The notes under the pieces: model-generated
Databases searched by the model: none
Seen by the model: only the letters and a program-made list of their open reading frames with translations
What the model was told of the DNA's origin: nothing
Program-made: the position numbers and the translations under genes
NCBI RefSeq assembly: GCF_024519465.1
Contig: NZ_JALJRW010000001.1
Coordinates: 428,644 to 492,643, forward strand
DNA: 64,000 nt
Source of the DNA: Stenotrophomonas sp. Ste86
Lineage (GTDB): Bacteria > Pseudomonadota > Gammaproteobacteria > Xanthomonadales > Xanthomonadaceae
Direction of reading: 5' to 3'
Shown here: piece after piece, positions 1 to 8,530 of the stretch
Layout: each line of letters opens with the position of its first letter
Numbering within the stretch: position 1 is the stretch's first letter

Positions 1-615
1 GTCCTGGTTTCGCGCGGAACGAAGTGCTGCGATACGCCTTACATTCACCAATGAGGATCGGTGGATACGGATAAATCCGCTCGGCTCCAACGCCTCCGCA
101 AGACTTGCCATGCTATCGCGGCGCAGATACGTGTCCTTTCCCACATGGATGCAAACGTAATGGCCAGCCACGTCAACATAGTCAATGTCTGCCGGCGACA
201 GATAGACCGTCCGATCGCCCGATTGAACCGCTATTCGCACGGTGCGTTCGACCTTTCCATCCAGGCGCTCCCGGACACGTCGCATGGCCAACTGCAACCG
301 GTGTGGATCCACCGGTTTGAGCAAGTAATCCAACGCCCCGGTCTCGAAGGCGCGAACGGCGTGTGCACTGTAAGCGGTGATGAAGACGATGTGCGGCACC
401 AGTTCCTCAAGATGCTGCACGAGATCCAAGCCGCTGCCGTCCGGCAGCCCGATATCGAGAAGAACGAGATCAACATCCCCAACCTTCGCGCGCTCAAGCG
501 CAGCCTCCAATGTTGATGCCTCCCCTACGACCGTGACGTCAGGCTCGCTTGCCAGCAAACGAGTGAGTCGCGCTCGCGCAAGAGAAATGTCGTCAACAAT
601 CAACGTGCGAATCAT
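1..615 (-). CDS. LytTR-family response regulator, 3' end cut by window edge
   Basis: Response regulator of a LytS/LytR-type two-component system, expected to bind DNA through a LytTR domain. The visible 205 residues start MIRTLIVDD, with acidic pocket residues Asp8/Asp9, the likely phosphoacceptor Asp54 in LLDIGLPDG, and the conserved Lys100 in YLLKPVDP. A LytTR output domain follows from about residue 125, with GHYVCIHVGKDTYLRRDS and the FIRIHRSSLVNVRRI segment typical of the family. The ATG at 615 overlaps the kinase stop (ATGA), so the two are translationally coupled. The C-terminus runs off the left edge. The target promoters cannot be inferred. Confidence 0.93.
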   Translation of the reverse strand, partial: MIRTLIVDDISLARARLTRLLASEPDVTVVGEASTLEAALERAKVGDVDLVLLDIGLPDGSGLDLVQHLEELVPHIVFITAYSAHAVRAFETGALDYLLKPVDPHRLQLAMRRVRERLDGKVERTVRIAVQSGDRTVYLSPADIDYVDVAGHYVCIHVGKDTYLRRDSMASLAEALEPSGFIRIHRSSLVNVRRIAALRSARNQD

Positions 616-1733
616 GGTTGATCGCGTTCCATCAGCGGGAGACGGATTGAAGCAATAAACCGTTTCTTCTCACACTGGGTCGTCAACGATGCCCCAGCCC
701 CATGCGCCAGTACCAATCTCTTCCTGAGGTGGTCCAAGCCAATCCCCAGACCGCCTGATGAGCGCCCATTGACCGAGTTCACCACACTAATGACAAGATC
801 CCCGTCTTGAAGGGTGGCGCCAATTTTGATTTCGACTGCCCCGTCAGTATCCGCGCCGTGCTGGATGGCATTTTCCAAAAGCGGTTGCAACACCATCGAA
901 GGGACGGATGCATCCCAGGCACCGGGCTCGATCTCCGCAACGAACGTAATGTTGCCGGACAGCACCTGATGCAACTCGATGAACTCAGCGCATGCCCCAA
1001 TTTCGTCCCTCAAAGCCACCGCAGGAGCGCTTTCCAGCAACGCTCGAAGCAAGTTTGCGACATGCCCTAAGGCCCGATCAGCTTTGGGAGCATCACGATA
1101 TCCAAGCTCGCCGATGGCATTGAGCGCGTTGAAGATGAAGTGTTGGTGTAGCCGTGATCGCAGTGCTTCTTCGTTCAAACGCGCCAGAAGCGTCTCTCGT
1201 TCGCTTTTCAGGGCAGTATGCGCCAACAGCTGCCCTACCCCCATCACAGCGACGTAAAGCGGTATGGCAAATAGAGCGGTGGCCACCAAAGCACGCTGAC
1301 TGCTGTTCAGATCCGACTGCCCTTGCCCAGCAAGTCCGAACATATTCAAGATGCCATGCCCCAATCCCCAGCCCGCCCCTGTTAGAAGGGGAATCGCTGG
1401 AAGACCGAACAATACGACCCAAATCAGGTGGTAGGCAGACCGGCCACCTCCGATGATCCATCGTCCTGAGAGACGGAGCAGCATGGGGGTCGCCAATGCC
1501 CATGGCGTGTAGCTGCCGACGAGAAACAAGAAGGCATGCAGGAAATCCGAAGCCTCCGGCGCGCCCGCTGAGGGGGCCGTCAAGACGACGGCAGGTGTGT
1601 AGGCGAACGCGAGCACGAGCCAAGACAGCCCAACCCACTGCCATCGAACTCTCACGATGGACCAATTGCCCGTCATCCGGGCGCTTAAAGGCGCAGAGGT
1701 GGTGTTCGACTTGATCAAAGGAGCTGCGGGCAT
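612..1733 (-). CDS. LytS/YesM-type membrane sensor histidine kinase
   Basis: Sensor kinase partner of the adjacent LytTR regulator, acting in the inner membrane. With the ATG at 1733 it is 373 aa. About four or five hydrophobic segments lie in residues 35-175, then a His_kinase domain with the phosphorylated His198 in HQHFIFNALN, the N-box LLENAIQHG near 286-293 and a GGLGIGLDHL G-box near 327. The start is uncertain: an in-frame ATG also occurs at 1787, and a GGGGAG at about 1757 is too far from 1733 to be a convincing ribosome site. No ligand-binding domain is recognisable, so the signal is unknown. Confidence 0.9.
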   Translation of the reverse strand: MPAAPLIKSNTTSAPLSARMTGNWSIVRVRWQWVGLSWLVLAFAYTPAVVLTAPSAGAPEASDFLHAFLFLVGSYTPWALATPMLLRLSGRWIIGGGRSAYHLIWVVLFGLPAIPLLTGAGWGLGHGILNMFGLAGQGQSDLNSSQRALVATALFAIPLYVAVMGVGQLLAHTALKSERETLLARLNEEALRSRLHQHFIFNALNAIGELGYRDAPKADRALGHVANLLRALLESAPAVALRDEIGACAEFIELHQVLSGNITFVAEIEPGAWDASVPSMVLQPLLENAIQHGADTDGAVEIKIGATLQDGDLVISVVNSVNGRSSGGLGIGLDHLRKRLVLAHGAGASLTTQCEKKRFIASIRLPLMERDQP

Positions 1734-1816
1734 CGAATCATCCGGGCCATTTTCTACTCCCCTAGACAGAATGCAAGAGCAAGCCATAGCCCAATAAGGA
1801 ACGCCTTGGCGAGTGC

Positions 1817-2275
1817 TTACCGCCGCAGCAATGGTGAGGGCCGCAACGATGCCCCAAGCCTGAACACCAGGCCGCCCAATGCGGCTCCCGCTGCGATGGA
1901 AGACTGCAACGCTGCGACCACCATCCCGCCAGCACTCTCGGCCTGATCGGGCACCGCACGCGCGACCCCGCTGGACCAAGCGACGGGCACGCCACCGAAG
2001 GTCACGCACCAGAGCGCAACCAGGATCGATAGCCCGCCAACACCCACCGGCAACAGGAGCATGCCCAGAGCGGCTACGCCCACCAACGCAGGCATGATCA
2101 CCAACGTGACTTTCAAACTGCGCTCCATAAGGCAACCGGCCAGTAATGTGCCGACAGAATTCGCGACACCGAACCCGAGCAGGATCAGCGCCAGGTCATC
2201 AACGCTCATCTGCCCCAGGCTCCCCAACGTGGGGCGGATGTAGGTGAAGAGCGAGTACCGACCGGTGTGTGCTGG
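1817..2275 (-). pseudogene. MFS transporter C-terminal remnant (DHA1-like)
   Basis: The conceptual translation from about 2262 down to 1830 matches the second half of a sugar-efflux/DHA1 MFS transporter: SLFTYIRPTL, a GFGVANSVGTLLAG helix, then PVAWSSGVARAVPDQAESAGG and an AGAALGGLVF helix. The N-terminal half (six helices) is absent, and upstream codons do not look like MFS sequence. At the 3' end the expected WGIVAALTIAAAV helix appears in another frame, indicating a frameshift near 1830. It is therefore a 5'-truncated, frameshifted relic. Family membership is judged from motif resemblance only. Confidence 0.65.
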
Positions 2276-2294
2276 CTTAGGCGGATCTGCCTGC

Positions 2295-2654
2295 TCACTG
2301 AGTTCTCTGCGCGAAAGCAAATGCAAGCTTCCTGAGCTCAACCCACGCCGGCTTCCTGAGATCCTCAATACCATCTCCAGCGTAAGCATCAGTCGGCATT
2401 TCTTCTTCCGCAATCACAACTGCATTGATCATTGCCTTTGCCTCACTGGAAATCTGATCCCATTGAACCAGGGGCTTACCAGCAAGAATTTCCTGCCTCA
2501 ACTCCCAAGCTACGCCAGGATGTCCATCAAAGTCTGCGAACAACTCCTCAATGGGCTTCGCCATAGATCGAACTGCATCCTCGAAATAGAGAAGGCAAGT
2601 GGCCATAGATTCATCTAAAGAGATCACATTTCCTTCTTCAGTACGGCTCTTCAT
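2295..2654 (-). CDS. Hypothetical protein, possible orphan Rhs immunity protein
   Basis: A 119-residue acidic soluble protein starting MKSRTEEGN and rich in Glu and Asp, with no signal peptide or membrane segment. I do not recognise its family. It lies on the same strand about 300 bp downstream of the end of a truncated Rhs gene, the position usually held by an Rhs immunity gene, and its size and acidity suit that role. The Rhs C-terminal toxin appears lost, so the function is inference from position. Base composition is lower in GC than the core genes, consistent with acquisition. Confidence 0.6.
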   Translation of the reverse strand: MKSRTEEGNVISLDESMATCLLYFEDAVRSMAKPIEELFADFDGHPGVAWELRQEILAGKPLVQWDQISSEAKAMINAVVIAEEEMPTDAYAGDGIEDLRKPAWVELRKLAFAFAQRTQ

Positions 2655-2959
2655 TTTCGCCCCTAATATCAATTGTTTGTTGTTCGCTTTCCCCAAGAGG
2701 CGCCGAGTAGCTCGACAGAGCGAAGACGAGACCCCAACCGGAGGTGGCGCCAGCCAACCGAATAAACTTGGCGCCCTGCTGGGGCAAGGATGAGCCATCT
2801 GAGGCGTCAGCGGAGATCCTGTTGGACTGTAGCGCCGCCAGCCCTTCTCCGTCGGGGATTTCGCCTTCCAGCACCCTCCATTTGTGGCAGAAGCGGGCCC
2901 ACCATTTTTAGCATCAGGCACGTATCTGCACACCTGTCAGTTGGCGCCATTTGCAGGAC
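2655..2959 (-). other. Low-GC spacer, possible decayed Rhs toxin tip
   Basis: About 300 bp between the Rhs stop and the putative immunity gene. One frame (2638-2874) could encode 78 residues starting MLEGEIPDGEGL with a weakly hydrophobic middle (GATSGWGLVFALSSYS), overlapping the downstream gene start. The codon pattern is not convincing. It sits where a variable Rhs C-terminal toxin would be expected, so it may be what is left of one. No known toxin motif was recognised. Confidence 0.25.
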
Positions 2960-3455
2960 TCATGAATTTTCCAGGGGCTTGACCTGGTGCCGGGGACCAC
3001 GGCCCCCTGGAATCCCGGTTGGAGGACTTTGGCCGGAGTAGGCCTGCAAGCCCAAGGGATCAACGGCACCTAAGGGGTTTCCCTCAGCGTAAGAACATGC
3101 GCTCATTCCACCTGAAAGCCCAATCGGATCACTCTGAGAGTACCTACCCACCGATGGGTCGTACTCGCGCTGATAGTTATAGAACAACCCGCTCGCGGCC
3201 GTGGCTTGCTGACCCGGGAAGCGCAGCGATAGATCATAAGCCACGCCATCACCATCCGGATCCGCACTCGGGATCTGGTCGCCGAACACCTCGCTCTTAT
3301 TGCTCCAATGCCAGATCGCAACATCCCGCACCGGGTCGATCACCACACGAGGCGTGCCCAGGTGATCAGGCTGGATGTAGGCGAGCTCGTGGGATACCGG
3401 TACTTGGCGTGTTGATCAGAGCAACCGGATGGTTGTCCAGCAAGGGCAATCTCAA
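2960..3455 (-). pseudogene. Rhs/YD-repeat core C-terminal fragment
   Basis: The reading frame from 3346 down encodes a typical end of an Rhs core: IQPDHLGTPRVVIDP just upstream, then VAIWHWSNKSEVFG, LRFPGQQATAASGLFYNY, YDPSVGRYSQSDPIGL and GNPLGAVDPLGL. Rhs proteins are usually over 1000 aa; here only about 150 residues remain. Further upstream, DNHPVALINTPSTG lies in another frame, showing a frameshift near 3390, and nothing Rhs-like precedes about 3455. After the DPLGL junction only some 28 residues follow, so the toxin tip is missing or cut short. A 5'-deleted, frameshifted remnant is the best reading. Confidence 0.8.
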
Positions 3456-3661
3456 TCGAATCCTGACAACTTCCTGACGCTCAACAAATGAATCTGGTCA
3501 TTGCCCGTCGCGGCCGTGGGTACGCGCTTTCCAGCGAGTAGTCCACTTGACCAAGATCGGCTCTGTGGAGCCGCTTTCATACTTTGCCTCGTGCCATCCC
3601 ACGTGGACAAGGAACGCGAGGCGTCTTATCCCCGTCGTTGGCCGGCGGCATTGGAGTGAAC

Positions 3662-5569
3662 GTGTCTGGAATCGCTGGCAAGTGGGTTGCGCATCGAACG
3701 TCGTGTGCCGAGGAGCTCAATAGCACGGCGAGGCGATTGGCGCACTCGCTTTCGCATAGAGGTAGCCACTCACATGACTGGACCGGAGGCTCCTGCGCGC
3801 CTGCATTGGCGACAGTGTCATCTGACGAGGGCGCATCCGGTCTCGCGGCAAGCCTGGACGGACGCTATGTCGTGGCGGCAACAGATTTCTCAACACCACG
3901 GCCACTGGGGAACTGCACGACGGTTGCTCAGCTGATCGCAACCAGATTGCCTGGGCTTGGCGTTATGGGTTCCCTGCAACTGGTTTCAGAGCCTGTCAGC
4001 GTGGCCATCTGGGACGGGCAGGAGAAGACACTGACGTTGATGCGCGATCGTATGGGCCAAACGGATCTCTACTACAGTTGCAATGCGTTTGGGCTGACCT
4101 TCGCGACAGATCTCAAGACGCTGGCAGATGAATCGGCCGGCTCCCAGGACGTTGATACGGATTCGCTTTCACACCTATTTCGCCTTGGCTACATCCCCGC
4201 CCCTTTCACCGCGTATCGCGGCGTCTTCAAATTGCCGGCTGGGTCTACTCGAACGTTTCACTTGTCCGATGTCCGCCAATGGCAGTCAATCCATGCGTCC
4301 CCTGGTCCGTTCATCCCCCACTGGGACCTGCGTGAACAGGCAGAGCGAAACATAGCGTGCAAGCGCACGGGCTCTCTGACATCTTCCATCGATGCCGTGA
4401 TAAATGCACTCGACGAGGCCATTTCCCGCACTGCCAACCAGTCTAGCGCTACGTTGCTGTCTGGAGGAGTTGACTCCAGCTTGATTGCTGCGTTGCTTCA
4501 GCGTCAGAGCGTTGCGCCCATAGAGACAATATCCGTCGGATTCGATGATCCGGGTCATGACGAGGCCCGATGGGCAGCGGAAGTTGCAACGCACCTGGGT
4601 GCAAAGAACACGCGCCTGGTCATGGCTGACAGTGACGCCCTGCGCCTGGTTGAAACGGCCGCCAGGGTGTTCAGTGAGCCCTACGCAGACTCTTCTGCCA
4701 TTCCAGCACTTCTGGCCGCAGAGGCGACCAGCGGCTTCAACACGGTGCTCACCGGCGACGGGGGCGACGAGCTCTTCTTTGGTCACGGCGCGTACGTCAA
4801 ATCGCTGAGAAATCACAACCTCGTCCGCCACGTTCCACGTTGGCTACGGAGAGCATCACGCGGCTACATGTCTCGCGCTCCGGAAAGCGCCAGGCTGGGC
4901 GGTATTGCCGCGCTGCTGTCTGAAGCTCAATGCGAGTCATTGGCTGAGATTTACCAAACGCGTGCCTCAAGGTGGAGAAATCCAGCCGGCGCGTTGAGGT
5001 TTGCTGCCAGCTCGACTTCCCCGCTGCTCAATGCCACGAGGCACCTGCGAAACGGGCATCCAGGTGAGCTTCTCCTCTATTTGGATCAGACCAACGAGCT
5101 TCCCGACGGGCTGTTGACCAAGTCAGATCGAGCGTTTGGCGCGTACGGAGTTAAGGCACGCAATCCCTTCCTTGATGACCAGGTGGTGGGCCTAGCATGG
5201 CGCCTCCCCTTCGAACACAAGTTCCGGGATGGCGAGACCAAAGTTGTGCTCAAACGTGCGCTGGACCGCTTCCTTCCCGAGCAACACAGTCGCAGACCCA
5301 AGAAAGGATTCGGCGCCCCCATTGCTCGATGGCTCAATGGACCGCTGCGTGACTGGGCCGAAGACCTGCTGGATCCGATTGCCATCAGGAACAGGGGAAT
5401 CCTCAATGAAGAGGTGGTTTCTGGAGTGTGGCGGTCGTTCCTGGATGGGAATCGTAAATTCCACACGCACCTGTGGCCAATATTGATGTTTCAGGCGTGG
5501 GACCGGGAATGGAATGGTGCCTATTCCGGCGCAGGCTCTGGCCGAGTGAGACAACAGGAGGCCGCATGA
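3662..5569 (+). CDS. Asparagine-synthetase-like amidotransferase with Ser2 in place of the catalytic Cys
   Basis: A 635-residue AsnB-family protein. The GTG at 3662 is preceded by GGAG at five-base spacing and gives VSGIAGKWV; the canonical family start is MCGIAG, so the N-terminal glutaminase Cys nucleophile is Ser. The glutamine-pocket segment is also degenerate (GRYVVAATDF where NGEIYN is expected). The C-terminal ATP-dependent amide-forming half looks intact: SGGVDSS at 267-273, TGDGGDELFFG at 364-374, then KARNPFLDD and KKGFGAPIARWL. Loss of glutaminase with a retained synthetase is also seen in lasso-peptide cyclases and ammonia-using amide synthetases. It lies among pseudogenes, so the physiological substrate is unknown. 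Confidence 0.85.
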   Translation: MSGIAGKWVAHRTSCAEELNSTARRLAHSLSHRGSHSHDWTGGSCAPALATVSSDEGASGLAASLDGRYVVAATDFSTPRPLGNCTTVAQLIATRLPGLGVMGSLQLVSEPVSVAIWDGQEKTLTLMRDRMGQTDLYYSCNAFGLTFATDLKTLADESAGSQDVDTDSLSHLFRLGYIPAPFTAYRGVFKLPAGSTRTFHLSDVRQWQSIHASPGPFIPHWDLREQAERNIACKRTGSLTSSIDAVINALDEAISRTANQSSATLLSGGVDSSLIAALLQRQSVAPIETISVGFDDPGHDEARWAAEVATHLGAKNTRLVMADSDALRLVETAARVFSEPYADSSAIPALLAAEATSGFNTVLTGDGGDELFFGHGAYVKSLRNHNLVRHVPRWLRRASRGYMSRAPESARLGGIAALLSEAQCESLAEIYQTRASRWRNPAGALRFAASSTSPLLNATRHLRNGHPGELLLYLDQTNELPDGLLTKSDRAFGAYGVKARNPFLDDQVVGLAWRLPFEHKFRDGETKVVLKRALDRFLPEQHSRRPKKGFGAPIARWLNGPLRDWAEDLLDPIAIRNRGILNEEVVSGVWRSFLDGNRKFHTHLWPILMFQAWDREWNGAYSGAGSGRVRQQEAA

Positions 5570-5655
5570 GAGCACTTCAACGTTGGTTTCTATGGCTGAC
5601 ATGCAGGCATAAGAGAGCACCTGGGTTGAACGAGGGCTTTGTGATTGAAGATTGA
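5566..5655 (+). CDS. 29-residue peptide coupled to the asparagine-synthetase-like gene
   Basis: The ATG at 5566 overlaps the upstream TGA (ATGA) and is preceded by AGGAGG at five-base spacing, an unusually good initiation site. The peptide is 29 aa, with an N-terminal aromatic and basic half (RALQRWFLWL, then CRHKR) and an acidic tail ending NEGFVIED. It could be a genuine micropeptide, or the first codons of a larger gene deleted when the neighbouring GGDEF-EAL fragment was joined here. A lasso-core reading is not supported: no Thr at the penultimate leader position and too short a core. Confidence 0.5.
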   Translation: MRALQRWFLWLTCRHKRAPGLNEGFVIED

Positions 5656-6678
5656 GGACTACACAGCCTCTGGAAGTCCTGATCAGGCGCGCCGGTGTTC
5701 GGCTTCGCACTGCCCTAGAGGGGATTGCCACGATCTACCACGTGGAGGCAACGCGGTTCGCGTTCTTGGTCGACATGCCCTCCGCCCAACAACTCGAACG
5801 CTTGACCATGGAACTGAGGACCAAGATGCTCCGCCCTCTGATGGCCGTCTCGTTCCCTATCTCACCAAGCCTCCACGCAGGCATCTGCACTGTTTTCGAT
5901 GAAGATGAAAGCAGTCACAACCTGCTGGTTAGCACCTATGGGGCGCTCGATACCCGCGCAGCGTTTCTCTGGTACTCCGCAGATCGAGACGAGCGAGTTC
6001 ACGGCGCAAAGGCGACAGATTCCTCTGTCCATCAATCTCTCCAGTGGTTTTCTCTCCCGCCTTACCGCTTGGCACGCCATCCGCGAAAAGCTCTCCCTTA
6101 GGTCTACACCTCTTTCGATGATCGAGTTTGAAATCACCTAGGGTGAGTGGCTTGGCCCCAACTCGACTGCGGCCAGGCAGATTGTCGCCATGACACGCGC
6201 TGGCGTCAGGATCTCAATCGATGACGTTGGCAGTGGCTACAGTAACTTCAGCTATCTTTCCGACCTTCCCATCCACACCATCAAACTCGACAAATCACTG
6301 ATCGATGGCGTCGCTAAAGACCCCCGCTCAAGAGCAAGGGTCTCAGCCATCCACCAGCTAGCGCACGAACTCGGTTACCTCACGGTGGCTGAAGGCGTGG
6401 AACACCGCGATCAGCTCGATGTCCTGAAGCGCTTGGGCTTCGATCAAATACAGGGATACCTGCTCGCCATTCCTGCGCCCGCCTCCAAGGTAGCCGAGCT
6501 TTTCGAGACGGTCGATGAGCACGTCCATCTTGCGGGCACCGTGCAGCCGAAGAGGTCGTTTCTGCGCAAAGTGCCGCTGCCGGACGGGCCCGCGGTGGCC
6601 CACGGCAAACAGCACCGCCGGATTGCAAGTGAGTTGTCCACGCGCTTCCAGCGCCTTACACGTCGTAACTCTATGTGA
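5652..6678 (+). pseudogene. Disrupted GGDEF-EAL protein gene
   Basis: Three pieces of one degenerate-GGDEF/EAL protein in different frames. Piece one (5652-6101) carries a GGDEF-like strand (IYHVEATRFAFLVDM) with no GGDEF signature. Piece two (to 6141) gives the EAL start SINLSSGFL and IEFEIT, then hits TAG at 6139. Piece three (6142-6678) continues GVRISIDDVGSGYSNFSYL, IKLDKSLIDG, VAEGVE and QIQGYLLAIP. The ExL segment itself is lost in the frameshifted area and the N-terminus is missing. At least one frameshift and one stop make a functional phosphodiesterase unlikely. Confidence 0.85.
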
Positions 6679-7056
6679 CCCCTCGGTCCCCGCGCCCAGA
6701 TAGAGTCAATTTCCATGCCGAACCGCCGCCGCCCCCCCCTTCCCTTCCAAGGGGCTGCACCCATGCATAGCCACTGATTGGCGACGGATCAATGCCGCCA
6801 TGCCCCTCAGACCGGGTGCGCCTGCAGCACCGCACTGGCTTCCGGCAAAGAACCAAGCAACACCCAGGGCTGCCCGCTACTTCCTTGGCAACTTGACTCA
6901 GCCGATGGCGACCGGTAGTCAGTTCACGCAGAGGCGCTGGTGGTCCAGCCTGCGTGCAACCCTGCAGGCTGTTAGCGGCACCCGCCCCGGCGGCGTAGAC
7001 ATGGCCGTGATGGGCGTCGGTTATTCTTTGCCTTAGCCGAACACGGAATCAAGCGC
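6679..7056. other. Intergenic region without recognised gene
   Basis: 378 bp between the broken GGDEF-EAL gene and the intact EAL gene. It contains a C-rich run near 6730-6741 and no frame with convincing codon bias or family motifs. It presumably carries the promoter of the EAL gene at 7057, but no clear -35/-10 pair could be assigned. Confidence 0.4.
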
Positions 7057-7821
7057 ATGCCTTCCATCGACAAGCCCGCTGGATGTGCGATATGCCGCGA
7101 TGCGGATCCGCTGCAGTTCGAATTCACTTATGCATTCCAGCCTATCGTCGATGTGCGCGCACGCAAGGTGTTCGCGCATGAAGCGCTGGTGCGCGGTCCG
7201 GCCGGCGAACCTGCAAGTTCCGTACTGTCACGTATCACAGCGGAGAATCGCTATTCGTTCGACCAAGCCTGTCGTGAGAAGGCCATCCGGATCGCGGCTT
7301 CGTTGGACTTGCGCTCCCATCTTTCAATCAACTTTTTGCCCAATGCGATCTACCGGCCGGAGGTGTGCATACGTTCTACGCTTCAAGCTGCAGAGCGACA
7401 TGGCTTTCCGGTTGAGAGAATAATCTTTGAAACCGTCGAGGGGGAGCAAGTCAGCGATGGAAAATGGCTGGCTGAGATCCTGAGTGAGTACAAACGTATC
7501 GGCTTCAAGACCGCAATTGATGATTTCGGTGCCGGTTTTGCTGGCCTGAACCTCTTGGCAGATTTCCAACCGGACATGGTCAAGCTGGATATGGCGTTGA
7601 TCCGGGACATCGACCATAGCCTGTCACGACGTGCGATCGTGGCTGGCGTGGTATCCATGTGCGAGCAGCTGGCTATTGATGTGATTGCCGAAGGCATAGA
7701 GACCATTGATGAGGCGCACTGCCTGTCAGATCTCGGCATCAGCCTGATGCAAGGCTACTGGTTCGGCCGTCCGCAGTTCGAGTGCGCGCTACGCGAGGCC
7801 GACATCCCCTGGACGATGTGA
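7057..7821 (+). CDS. Stand-alone EAL-domain cyclic-di-GMP phosphodiesterase
   Basis: A 254-residue cytosolic protein consisting of one EAL domain after a short N-terminus with Cys10 and Cys13 (CAIC). Expected activity is hydrolysis of c-di-GMP to pGpG. The catalytic set appears complete: HEALVRG (Glu42), SINFLPN (Asn92), IFETVEGE (about Glu125), AIDDFGAG (Asp155/Asp156), VKLDMAL (Lys177), AEGIET (Glu212) and MQGYWF (Gln232). There is no sensory or GGDEF domain, so regulation may be through expression or partner proteins. It is the only clearly intact gene between the pseudogenes and the tRNA. Confidence 0.93.
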   Translation: MPSIDKPAGCAICRDADPLQFEFTYAFQPIVDVRARKVFAHEALVRGPAGEPASSVLSRITAENRYSFDQACREKAIRIAASLDLRSHLSINFLPNAIYRPEVCIRSTLQAAERHGFPVERIIFETVEGEQVSDGKWLAEILSEYKRIGFKTAIDDFGAGFAGLNLLADFQPDMVKLDMALIRDIDHSLSRRAIVAGVVSMCEQLAIDVIAEGIETIDEAHCLSDLGISLMQGYWFGRPQFECALREADIPWTM

Positions 7822-7876
7822 TGCGCGCCATGGCAGGTTCGCTCTCAACCTATAGCAACCTCGCTTTGTCCGCCTA

Positions 7877-8053
7877 TCAAGCAGCCAGCCGCCCGCCCCA
7901 GTCCCCGGTTGCAATGCCGACATTGAACACGCCCGCATGCAGCGATCCGGCAACCTCCATGGCCCGGGTGACGGCATTCATCATCCAGGTCATCGGACCC
8001 AACGACACGCCTCCGTACGCCCCATCCCACAGCACCAATGAAGAGACGGACAT
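7877..8053 (-). pseudogene. Short MFS transporter remnant
   Basis: This stretch translates to MSVSSLVLWDGAYGG followed by GSLHAGVFNVGIATGDWGG, which resembles the penultimate helices of DHA1-type MFS transporters, where a SLxxxxFNxGIxxG motif is usual. It ends at stop codons after 58 residues and no other transporter sequence is nearby. It is a different part of the family from the remnant at 1817-2275, so it represents a second decay event or another piece. The call rests on motif resemblance only. Confidence 0.4.
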
Positions 8054-8284
8054 CGTCTTTGCTGTCGATCTGCCAGCGTTCCGTGATCGTGCCGGCCGCC
8101 GCTTGCGTTCGATGACAACCTGCAAGTCGCTGGGAACACACTGACGAGAGGCGTAGGTGCCGGAAGGGGGTGCGGATGAGGTGATGGGGGATGCGCATTC
8201 GGGAGATGTGTCCCGATCCGTGTCCCGCTGGCAGACCCAGGCATTCGAAGTAAGTTACATAAACTCAATAACTTAGATGAATAT

Positions 8285-8374
8285 TGGCGGAGAGAGTGGG
8301 ATTCGAACCCACGGAAGGTTTGACCCTTCGCCGGTTTTCAAGACCGGTGCCTTAAACCGCTCGGCCATCTCTCC
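8285..8374 (-). tRNA. tRNA-Ser (anticodon TGA)
   Basis: On the minus strand the gene begins GGAGAGATGGCCGAG and ends TCTCTCC, G discriminator, encoded CCA. The acceptor stem pairs GGAGAGA with TCTCTCC, the anticodon loop CTTGAAA gives TGA, the long variable arm expected for serine tRNA lies between the anticodon and T arms, and the T-loop reads GGTTCGAATCC. Its 3' end faces the pseudogene-rich stretch at 1-8284, the usual orientation for elements that integrate into tRNA 3' ends. Confidence 0.97.
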
Positions 8375-8530
8375 GTATCGGTAGCGCTGTCCGCGCACCG
8401 CGTGCCCAGGTCATTGCAACCCAGACATCCAGCCGGGGCATCGCCCCGACCAGCATGGCTCCCCGGCACGAAGCCGGGGGTCGCATTCTCGCATTTCAGG
8501 TGGGGTTTGCCCACCCGGCCGGTGCCGGGC

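Noticed and set aside
5566-5655. The 29-residue peptide as a lasso-peptide precursor beside a lasso cyclase
   Set aside because: Glu at ring position 9 of GLNEGFVIED was tempting, but there is no Thr two residues before the core, the core would be only ten residues, and no RRE or leader-peptidase gene is nearby.
8285-8374. A direct repeat of the tRNA-Ser 3' end as an attachment site within the island
   Set aside because: I looked for the T-loop and acceptor sequence in 1-8284 and did not find a copy. Any such site would lie outside the window.
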